From the NCBI GenBank assembly GCA_012841425.1, contig DUUR01000286.1:1-6320 (forward strand): a DNA stretch of 6,320 bases. Direction: 5' to 3'. Below are positions 1 to 5,614 of the stretch, in pieces. The DNA comes from Bacteroidales bacterium. GTDB taxonomy: Bacteria > Bacteroidota > Bacteroidia > Bacteroidales > Dysgonomonadaceae. The position numbers were made by a program, and so were the translations under genes. The notes beneath the pieces are model-generated. The model searched no databases. It was not told where the DNA came from and was given only the letters and a program-made list of their open reading frames with translations. Position 1 is the first letter of the stretch. Every line of letters starts with the position of its first letter.

Positions 1-696
1 AACATTATTGTAATATGTAAAATCGCTAAATAACTCCTTATACTCTGGATGTTCTTCAAGTACATTATTCATATAACTGGCATCAAATGTATCAAGTATA
101 AAGACAATTTCATTTTTCTCAGGTGATAGCGAAAACATATAATCCCCTGTGACAGATATTTTCTTATCTATTGAAAAATCAGTACTGAATAGAAGTGCTC
201 CAATTGTCAGCGCTTGAACTGCGATAATAAATAAAGAACAAATTTTTATAGTTTTTCTAACTTGTTTTGCCCATATTTTAGTAAGTATAATAGGCGATAA
301 TATGCACAGAACCCAAATTATCGTGTTTACTGCTCCCAAATACCCATAGCTGTTCCAATCAATCTCTGTACCATCTAATACTCCATAGTCTAAATTAATA
401 AAGTTACCTTGAATATATAATGCAAATCCTATACCAAAGAGTAGCGCTGCATAATAGTTCTTAAAATTTTTAGAAACTAATAAGCTAATTAAATTCAAAA
501 TAATAAATACTATTATAAAAGATACAATTATTGATGGTAGAATGTGAGTTAGCTCAAACCAAAATTCACTTTTATTTATTAGATACATTTGTAGCGGTCC
601 GAACACAAAGAACGTAAATGTTAATAATAAGCTACATGGTAATACATCAATTATATTGTTGCTTTGTTCTTTTAACTTGATCTTTAGTTTTCCCAT
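1..696 (-). CDS. Polytopic membrane protein with sulfatase/LTA-synthase-like domain, N-terminal part (3' truncated by window edge)
   Basis: An open frame of 232 codons runs from an ATG at 696 off the left edge with no stop. An in-frame TGA lies ten codons upstream with no other start between, and AAAGG sits seven bases before the ATG, so the start is well fixed. The protein opens with a basic stretch, then about five hydrophobic helices (about 17-38, 50-75, 81-98, 119-139 and 150-170), then a polar region. Residues 196-209 (EIVFILDTFDASYM) look like the first beta strand and metal-ligand Asp of the sulfatase/alkaline phosphatase superfamily. Residues 225-230 (DFTYYN) fit the strand that follows in such proteins. 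Five helices plus an extracellular catalytic domain is the LtaS/GacH plan. The nucleophile and the other metal ligands would lie beyond the window. It is last in the visible operon, after the glycosyltransferases. By analogy with GacH it may transfer glycerol phosphate or a similar group onto the exported glycan. A simple sulfatase or phosphatase is also possible. Confidence 0.75.
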   Translation of the reverse strand, partial: MGKLKIKLKEQSNNIIDVLPCSLLLTFTFFVFGPLQMYLINKSEFWFELTHILPSIIVSFIIVFIILNLISLLVSKNFKNYYAALLFGIGFALYIQGNFINLDYGVLDGTEIDWNSYGYLGAVNTIIWVLCILSPIILTKIWAKQVRKTIKICSLFIIAVQALTIGALLFSTDFSIDKKISVTGDYMFSLSPEKNEIVFILDTFDASYMNNVLEEHPEYKELFSDFTYYNNV

Positions 697-745
697 ATAT
701 TTGCCTTTCTTGAATCATAAACTAATTGATTTAGATTTTTTCCGC
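697..745 (-). other. Intergenic gap, the longest in the window
   Basis: This 49-base AT-rich gap separates the third glycosyltransferase from the LtaS-like gene. Apart from the AAAGG ribosome binding site it holds nothing I can support. I see no inverted repeat with a T-run that would end transcription, so the membrane-protein gene is probably co-transcribed with the genes before it. Confidence 0.5.
704..708 (-). promoter_or_regulatory. Ribosome binding site for the LtaS-like gene
   Basis: AAAGG lies seven bases upstream of the ATG at 696, inside the 49-base gap after the preceding glycosyltransferase. It supports that ATG as the start. It also argues against the out-of-frame ATG at 718, which lies upstream of this site. 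Confidence 0.6.
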
Positions 746-1927
746 TTATATTTTTCTAGAACCATCATTGCTCATTGTACATTCTTCAAATATTTTTCCT
801 GCTACTCTTTCAGGAAGGCAGTGATCTTCAACATATCTTTTTGCATTATTTTCTATATACTCTAAACTACCGTCTCTTGCTTTTTTAAGTATAAGAACCA
901 GATCGTCACAGGAACAATTAATAGGTACTTTTATCACACAACTATCCGGTAATTCACTAAACCACCCTATATCTGTTACTACACAGGGTTTTCGCATTGC
1001 CATACATTGAATCAAAGTAGCCGATGATTCACCATTGTATGGATATCTTAAATTCATTATCAGATCACATGATGCAATTGCTTCAAAAAAGTTACCGTTG
1101 TTCAAAAATCCAGTTTTGTGGATATATGTATCTAATAAATGATCAACATAGTTTCCTTCCCCAATCATTACATAGTGAATTTTCTTTTCATGTTTTTCAT
1201 TATATTTCTTTACAGCATGACAAATCAATTCATTTTGTTTTGTTTCAGCTATAAATCCGACTGATCCAATTATGTAATCATTCTTATTTATTTTTAAATA
1301 CCGGTGCAGAAAGTCATTACGATTAACTTCCGTCATTCCGCATTTCACCAAGTTTATCTTATAAATATCTATCTCTTTAAATCTATTCCTTAATATATTT
1401 TCGGTATATTCTGAATGTACAAATATACCCTTAGCTTTACTGATGATTTCTTGATTCATTGGAAGCAAAGATGCTATTTGTTTGTGGAGCAGCAAATTTC
1501 TCGATTCTATTTCTTTTAAACTATCTTTGACAATTTGAATGCCTCTAACACCCTCCATCTCATAAATCTTCTGAAACAATAAATTCTTTTTTGAATAATA
1601 TCCTACTGTTAAATAATACAAGATATAATCATGCAGAATTATATAACCAGGGTATCGCTGTATCATCTCATACATATAGCTGTGATAATCTGGATTATTG
1701 CCAAAATTATATATAATGTAATCATATCCTTCAAAACTTTTGGCAGAATCATATTTAATAATATTATATTTAGACCTTATCTTACTATTTTCAATATTAT
1801 AGTCATCTGTAACTAATGTTAATTGGAAATTATTATCTAACCCATTAATAAGAGCCTCGCTGTATTCACTTATTCCACTTTTTTTAGGCCAGAAAGGACT
1901 TGCATAAAGTAGCGTTGGTTTCTTCAT
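746..1927 (-). CDS. GT4-type glycosyltransferase (GT-B fold)
   Basis: A 393-residue, probably cytoplasmic glycosyltransferase. The N-terminal domain opens with LLYASPFWPKKSGISEYS (residues 6-23), the usual first strand and glycine/serine loop of GT-B enzymes. It carries YNFGNNPDYHSYMYE (73-87) and PGYIILHDYILYYL (93-106), blocks typical of a GT4 branch common in ABC-exported O-antigen clusters. The C-terminal donor domain starts near IIGSVGFIAETKQ (219-231). It has a conserved block at 292-328, with NLRYPYNGE followed by a TDIGWFSELPD segment. Within this block the first Glu of the EX7E motif is present (E300), but the position of the second Glu is Cys308; branch members, as I recall them, also diverge here. 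No signal peptide or membrane helix is seen. The start has GGAG seven bases upstream and lies 12 bases after the preceding gene. It probably adds one sugar to the lipid-linked glycan; donor and linkage cannot be read from the sequence. Confidence 0.9.
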   Translation of the reverse strand: MKKPTLLYASPFWPKKSGISEYSEALINGLDNNFQLTLVTDDYNIENSKIRSKYNIIKYDSAKSFEGYDYIIYNFGNNPDYHSYMYEMIQRYPGYIILHDYILYYLTVGYYSKKNLLFQKIYEMEGVRGIQIVKDSLKEIESRNLLLHKQIASLLPMNQEIISKAKGIFVHSEYTENILRNRFKEIDIYKINLVKCGMTEVNRNDFLHRYLKINKNDYIIGSVGFIAETKQNELICHAVKKYNEKHEKKIHYVMIGEGNYVDHLLDTYIHKTGFLNNGNFFEAIASCDLIMNLRYPYNGESSATLIQCMAMRKPCVVTDIGWFSELPDSCVIKVPINCSCDDLVLILKKARDGSLEYIENNAKRYVEDHCLPERVAGKIFEECTMSNDGSRKI

Positions 1928-1934
1928 AATATTT

Positions 1935-1938
1935 CTCC
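1935..1938 (-). promoter_or_regulatory. Ribosome binding site for the third glycosyltransferase
   Basis: GGAG, followed by A and a seven-base AT-rich spacer counted from GGAG, precedes the ATG at 1927. It begins two bases after the TGA (1942-1940) of the upstream gene, so it fills nearly all of the 12-base gap and suggests efficient re-initiation within one operon. Confidence 0.7.
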
Positions 1939-1939
1939 G

Positions 1940-2983
1940 TCATTGAAGTAATTTATTAATTACATAATCCCAATCGATATGTTTTTCTTTTAAAGAATTA
2001 TACCCGCTTTCGCCCATTTTTCGGGCTTTGTTCCGATCAAGGTATAGCTCATCTATTTTTTCCGCTAAAATTTTAGCATCAGCCTCTATAATAAAACCAT
2101 TTTCATCATTTACCACAAACTCTAATGGCCCGCCCGAATCTGTATGGACTATAACCGGCTTCTTAGAAAAAAAGCTTTCTAAGGTAATATACCCGTAATC
2201 TTCATCATAAGCTCCAAAGTATACCCCTAAACAATTTGCGTAATAATCTAATTTGTCCTGCTCCGAAATGAATCCTACCATTTTAACCTTTTTGCTTAAA
2301 TTATACTTTTTAATAAAATCCCCTATATATTCCAGTTCATTCTTGCTCCCGGAACCTGCAATAATAAATTCTATGTCTGTTTTTGTATATCTTGCTGCCT
2401 CGACCAGAAGACGCTGACGTTTCATAGGATCAATACGGCTTGCATAAAATATATAATTACCGTATTCATTACAGTACATTTTCTGGTAGTTTAGCGGTGG
2501 ATGATATAAAGCTTCACTTTTTATTCCATTATATTTTAATAGTCTATTCGATGTATTTTGTGCAATTGTATAAATTGCCTTAGCCTCTTCCATGTATTTC
2601 TTGTCATGTTTTTCAATCATATACTTCGTGAAATCCCCGTTGGGGAAATTATGCAGATCTCCATATTTTGTCTCCCATAAATCGTAAGCTTGTCTATGCT
2701 GATGCATCAACCATATAACCTTATTATCATGCTTTACATAATAAGCAGGAAACTTCATTGCTATCACTCTATCAATTTTTTCTCCATTTACTTCTGTTAA
2801 GTCCATAATCCTGCCCATAAGCATACAATCTAGCAATGTTGAGGGTGGATACCACTTAAATGGTATTGTAACAATATCCGTTTGATGTCCTCTTTTTATT
2901 AGTTCATCTTTTAACATTTTTACAAGGTTTTCAGCACCACCTTTTATAAAGGGCACTTGAACAGTGGTTATCACTATTTTCAT
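1940..2983 (-). CDS. GT4-family glycosyltransferase (GT-B fold)
   Basis: A 347-residue glycosyltransferase with full GT-B architecture and no membrane segment. The acceptor-side domain starts MKIVITTVQVPFIKGGAENL (1-20) with the GGAE loop. It contains KFPAYYVKH (77-85) and WLMHQHRQAYDLW (91-103), blocks I recognise from a GT4 branch frequent in surface-polysaccharide clusters. The donor domain begins about 175, with ASRIDPMKRQ (181-190) and IIAGSGSKNELEY (207-219). The nucleotide-sugar site shows an intact EX7E motif, E261 to E269, in DEDYGYITLESF, then TDSGGPLEFV (281-290). Its length is normal for the family. The start overlaps the preceding gene's stop in ATGA, with a G-rich stretch (GGGGTGG) five bases upstream. 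It probably adds a hexose or deoxyhexose, by the retaining mechanism usual for GT4, to the growing glycan at the inner face of the membrane; the sugar is unknown. Confidence 0.93.
   Translation of the reverse strand: MKIVITTVQVPFIKGGAENLVKMLKDELIKRGHQTDIVTIPFKWYPPSTLLDCMLMGRIMDLTEVNGEKIDRVIAMKFPAYYVKHDNKVIWLMHQHRQAYDLWETKYGDLHNFPNGDFTKYMIEKHDKKYMEEAKAIYTIAQNTSNRLLKYNGIKSEALYHPPLNYQKMYCNEYGNYIFYASRIDPMKRQRLLVEAARYTKTDIEFIIAGSGSKNELEYIGDFIKKYNLSKKVKMVGFISEQDKLDYYANCLGVYFGAYDEDYGYITLESFFSKKPVIVHTDSGGPLEFVVNDENGFIIEADAKILAEKIDELYLDRNKARKMGESGYNSLKEKHIDWDYVINKLLQ
2980..2983 (-). other. ATGA stop/start overlap (translational coupling)
   Basis: The TGA stop of the first glycosyltransferase (2982-2980) shares bases with the ATG start (2983-2981) of the second. 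A GGGGTGG stretch lies five bases before the ATG, inside the upstream coding sequence. The arrangement fits coupled translation of two enzymes of one pathway. Confidence 0.8.
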
Positions 2984-4071
2984 AATTCCACCCCTATCTT
3001 CTCTCTAAATATATTTATAAATTGTTTTGAGATTCGATCATAAGAAAATCTATCTTTATAGTTTTTCACGCCATTTTCGCGTAAATAGCTGTAATAGCAA
3101 TCGTTATTATAAAGAATATTAATAGCTGCTGCATATTTTTTTATATCTTCATCGAGAACAACCTGATTTGCACCGATAGTTTCCGGTACTGCAGACGAAT
3201 TGCGCGCAATAATAGGAAGTTGAAAATACTGAGCCTCAATAATTGGCACACAAAAGCCTTCATGTTCGCTGGCGCAAACAAAAAAATCACTGCCTAAATA
3301 ATAAGATGTTAAAATTGAGTCATTTATTTCTCCAATGAACTCAATATTTTTTTCTAACCCTAAAGAATTAATTTTCTCTCTTATTTTCTGTTCATATCCC
3401 GATAATCCGCTATCAAATTTTCCGATAATTCGCAATTTTATATTAGAATCAAAATTTATACAATAGCTATGCAACACGTCAATTAAAAATAAATGACCTT
3501 TATTAGGTGCTACTCTACCGACAAATAGCAGGTTAATTTCTTTGCTATACAGTAAAGATTTTAGTATTTCTTCATCCGGTATACCAACCGCCCATTCTTC
3601 TACTTTGTTAAATGGAGGGCAAATAACAATTCTATCCTTATCTGCACTTCTTATATCTTCTGCATTATATAAAGAGGCTGCTAGCCAAAATGCACTTGTC
3701 AAATCGCTAGCTAATCTTGTGGTTTGTTTACGGCCTTTTTCACATTGTTCAAAGTGAAATTGATTGTATGGCTTAAAAAATTCCGGCGGCGTTATATTAT
3801 GGTACCTTAATATGATCTTACTTTTTGTTTTTTTAAGTATTTTTTCACCATACTCCCAGTAAACACTATGATGATAAATAACTAAATTATTTTTATCATT
3901 AATTATTTCATTTAATTCATCTTCATCAATATATATAAGCTTATCATTGAACTTATTCTGAGCAAAAACCTTACAGTCATGCTTTTGATTCAATATTTTG
4001 TACATTGCCTCGATATCATTTCCAATAGCATCATGCTTTGCAACAGTTTGGTGCATTAATAAAATCTTCAT
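2980..4071 (-). CDS. GT4-family glycosyltransferase (GT-B fold)
   Basis: A 363-residue glycosyltransferase. The N-terminal domain starts MKILLMHQTVAKHDAIGNDI (1-20). It carries IYHHSVYWEYG (65-75) and ILRYHNITPPEFFKPY (87-102), then EKGRKQTTRL (111-120). This His-rich HNITPPEFF block is characteristic of a GT4 branch found in O-antigen and capsule clusters. The donor-binding domain includes LLFVGRVAPNKGH (181-193), IIGKFDSG (215-222), and an intact EX7E motif, E271 to E279, in SEHEGFCVPIIEAQ (268-281). It is followed by PIIARNSSAVPETIG (286-300). Length and motif order are normal and there is no transmembrane segment. The gene overlaps its neighbours by ATGA at both ends, so it sits at the centre of the most tightly coupled part of the operon. 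It is expected to transfer a sugar onto the lipid-linked glycan; donor, acceptor and linkage are not readable here. Confidence 0.93.
   Translation of the reverse strand: MKILLMHQTVAKHDAIGNDIEAMYKILNQKHDCKVFAQNKFNDKLIYIDEDELNEIINDKNNLVIYHHSVYWEYGEKILKKTKSKIILRYHNITPPEFFKPYNQFHFEQCEKGRKQTTRLASDLTSAFWLAASLYNAEDIRSADKDRIVICPPFNKVEEWAVGIPDEEILKSLLYSKEINLLFVGRVAPNKGHLFLIDVLHSYCINFDSNIKLRIIGKFDSGLSGYEQKIREKINSLGLEKNIEFIGEINDSILTSYYLGSDFFVCASEHEGFCVPIIEAQYFQLPIIARNSSAVPETIGANQVVLDEDIKKYAAAINILYNNDCYYSYLRENGVKNYKDRFSYDRISKQFINIFREKIGVEL
4068..4071 (-). other. ATGA stop/start overlap (translational coupling)
   Basis: The methyltransferase stop TGA (4070-4068) overlaps the ATG (4071-4069) of the first glycosyltransferase. 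The upstream sequence GGTGAAGGA is only a modest and closely spaced ribosome binding site. Translation of the glycosyltransferase may therefore depend on ribosomes finishing the methyltransferase. Confidence 0.8.
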
Positions 4072-5600
4072 TCCTTCACCGCCAGTACCGAGTATGCTTG
4101 CTCCATATTAAATCTATATATTATATCCTTGAGCGGATCTTCTTTTTCATATGTGTATGGAATAAAATTTAATGGGTACAGCATTAGTGTTTCTTTTACT
4201 TTTAGTCCACTCTCACTGATTACAAAAGCCAGTAATTCCGGTGGAAATATTTTTTTATGAGTTGGATCCATATTAAAATAATATGTTGAAGTTAGAATGT
4301 TTTTAGGGTTCGGGGTCTCAACAATCAGCATTCCGCTATTCTTAAGAACACGTCTGCATTCCGTAAGCAGTTCAATTACTTCTACTATTTCCATATGTTC
4401 AACCATATGAAAAGATGATATTATATCAACGGAGTTATCTTCTAAACCTATTAAATAATGAATCGCATCACTTTCAACAATTTTTACTTTTGGCAATATG
4501 CTTTCAAGTTCCTTTACAATACTGGAATTGCTGTCTACCCCTATTGCACAATAACCACTTTCATCCAACAACTCCAACCATTCGCCTTTACCGCAGCCCA
4601 AATCGATTATAGATAGATTTTCTTTTTCGTAGTCATTGAAATAATAATTTATCTTCTCTATATAGACTTTGGCACGATTTTTTACTTCTTCTCTTGAATC
4701 AGGCATAAGAAGTTCTTTGTATCTAAGGTAAAACTTATCCAGTAGTATTTTTTCTCTTTTTTCTTTCTCTTCATTTTCTTTTTTAATATTAATTCTATTA
4801 AGTCGATATTTTTCTAGTTTTTCTGTTCTGCTGTTTAGGCTAGAATACCTTTCAATTACATCTGCCTCAAGCTGCTTCTCAAATACTTCAGCTTTATTAA
4901 GTCTGCCATTCATTGATCGTACCGTATCATAAATATTGCAGATTGAATTTTGTATTTGTTTTATTTTTTTGGGTAACAAGCAAATATTAATACCAAGACG
5001 GACAAAGTAACCAATCAGGGGAATATTATAAATTTTTCTTTTTATATCAAGCAATATTTTCCTTCCCATGATACCTTTTGCTTTAATGTTTTTTGATCTA
5101 CCTTCTTCCGAATTGATAATATTATAAATTAAATCTACTTTGTCATTATCCGGATGGTTCAGAAATTCAATGGAATTGACTTTCCCAATTTCATCAACTT
5201 CTCTGAGCAGTATACTTCTGTATAATACTTCGATAAATTCCTCACCATCAAATTTTAATAATTCTCGGGCATCAACTATTTTCCTATTGCAATAGCTTCC
5301 TAAACGATTCTTTAGTTTAGGTCTAATACTATTTCTATATATTTTTAATCCGCTTAGGTAATTGTCAACTCTCCTTAAAATCTTAATTTTCTTCGAATCA
5401 TTAGCATTATAAGATTTTATAAGCTCTTTATTCCTTATTATCTCTCCACTTTCTTTCATGGATTTTGATTTTTCCTCTATAAGATTAAGTATCCTACCAA
5501 TAGATACATCAGAATATTTGTCGGCAATATCAATATCCGACAAAGCTTTGATAGCGCATCTGGTTTCATTAATAATGTTATCTAAATCAAGATCTTTCAT
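4068..5600 (-). CDS. DUF4214-like / coiled-coil / SAM-dependent methyltransferase fusion
   Basis: I start this at the ATG at 5600 (510 residues), because GGAGG at 5610-5606 sits five bases before it. The in-frame ATG at 5612 (514 residues) has no such site. Domains, numbered from 5600: an unassigned Lys-rich N terminus; a DUF4214-like segment at 115-168 (FIEVLYRSILLREVDEIG, then a block ending NSEEGR); a short hydrophobic IPLIGYF linker near 193; a heptad-patterned coiled coil at 213-265 running on into a very charged Lys/Glu stretch; and a class I methyltransferase at about 300-510. The methyltransferase shows motif I IDLGCGKGEW (332-341), the acidic loop IGVDSN (353-358), ESDAIHYL (376-383), DIISSFHMVEHM (392-403) and VETPNP (427-432). 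No kinase domain is seen. Directly following wzt, it most likely methylates the polysaccharide, perhaps as the terminal cap read by Wzt. Methylation of a sugar precursor is the alternative. The function of DUF4214 is unknown to me. Confidence 0.88.
   Translation of the reverse strand: MKDLDLDNIINETRCAIKALSDIDIADKYSDVSIGRILNLIEEKSKSMKESGEIIRNKELIKSYNANDSKKIKILRRVDNYLSGLKIYRNSIRPKLKNRLGSYCNRKIVDARELLKFDGEEFIEVLYRSILLREVDEIGKVNSIEFLNHPDNDKVDLIYNIINSEEGRSKNIKAKGIMGRKILLDIKRKIYNIPLIGYFVRLGINICLLPKKIKQIQNSICNIYDTVRSMNGRLNKAEVFEKQLEADVIERYSSLNSRTEKLEKYRLNRINIKKENEEKEKREKILLDKFYLRYKELLMPDSREEVKNRAKVYIEKINYYFNDYEKENLSIIDLGCGKGEWLELLDESGYCAIGVDSNSSIVKELESILPKVKIVESDAIHYLIGLEDNSVDIISSFHMVEHMEIVEVIELLTECRRVLKNSGMLIVETPNPKNILTSTYYFNMDPTHKKIFPPELLAFVISESGLKVKETLMLYPLNFIPYTYEKEDPLKDIIYRFNMEQAYSVLAVKE
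4203..4607 (-). other. SAM-binding core of the methyltransferase domain
   Basis: This part encodes the Rossmann-like core, from motif I through the segment DPTHKKIFPPELLAFVISES. All SAM-binding landmarks are intact: glycine-rich motif I, the acidic residue after strand 2 (Asp356 in GVDS), Asp377 in SDAI, and a VEHM post-motif. The fold should therefore be an active methyltransferase. The DPTHKK segment after the ETPNP motif resembles Methyltransf_23/Methyltransf_11-type enzymes of polysaccharide clusters. Confidence 0.8.
4806..4964 (-). other. Predicted coiled-coil segment within the methyltransferase protein
   Basis: Hydrophobic residues fall in a 3-4 heptad rhythm, numbered from the start at 5600: I213, I216, I220, I223, V227, M230, L234, A237. 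The rhythm continues less perfectly through L244, V248, L255 and L262. The next 30 residues are almost all Lys, Glu, Arg and Asn, compatible with a continued charged helix up to the methyltransferase domain. The pattern suggests oligomerisation or a rigid spacer. Confidence 0.7.
5097..5258 (-). other. DUF4214-like domain in the methyltransferase protein
   Basis: Residues 115-168 (numbered from 5600) match the DUF4214 pattern: LKFDGEEFIEVLYRSILLRE, then an Asp-x-x-Gly turn, and a closing INSEEGR. In the family the consensus is roughly FI..LYr..LgRepD..G...W and a final SeEf. The usual Trp region is poor here. The domain recurs in surface-polysaccharide proteins, but I know of no established biochemical role. 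Confidence 0.6.
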
Positions 5601-5605
5601 GTATT

Positions 5606-5610
5606 CCTCC
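5606..5610 (-). promoter_or_regulatory. Strong Shine-Dalgarno that decides the methyltransferase start
   Basis: A perfect GGAGG lies five bases before the ATG at 5600 and overlaps the upstream in-frame ATG at 5612. The bases before 5612 (TTAGCTAGTT) contain no purine-rich site. The shorter 510-residue product is therefore the better start. The wzt stop at 5617-5615 lies just upstream, leaving a 14-base gap. Confidence 0.75.
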
Positions 5611-5614
5611 ATAA

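Noticed and set aside
647..718. A 23-codon reading frame starting at the ATG at 718 and overlapping the start of the membrane-protein gene in another frame
   Set aside because: The protein is short, basic and unlike anything I recognise. The ATG lies upstream of the AAAGG site that serves the in-frame start at 696, and it has no convincing site of its own.
697..745. Possible terminator or promoter in the longest intergenic gap
   Set aside because: No GC-rich inverted repeat followed by a T-run on the minus strand, and no convincing paired -35/-10 elements. AT-richness alone is not evidence here.
656..865. Plus-strand open frame of 69 codons
   Set aside because: It lies antisense across the end of the glycosyltransferase gene and the start of the membrane-protein gene. 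Its Phe/Ile-rich composition is what reading AT-rich coding DNA backwards gives.
1024..1254. Plus-strand open frame of 76 codons (and similar ones at 1631-1816, 3542-3757, 4415-4612 and 5925-6158)
   Set aside because: Each is entirely antisense to a gene with strong family motifs. None shows a recognisable domain or a clear ribosome binding site, so they are treated as shadows.
4068..5600. WbdD orthologue with kinase activity
   Set aside because: No protein-kinase motifs (glycine loop, HxD catalytic loop, DFG) are seen, and the domain order differs from WbdD. Only a functional analogy is kept.
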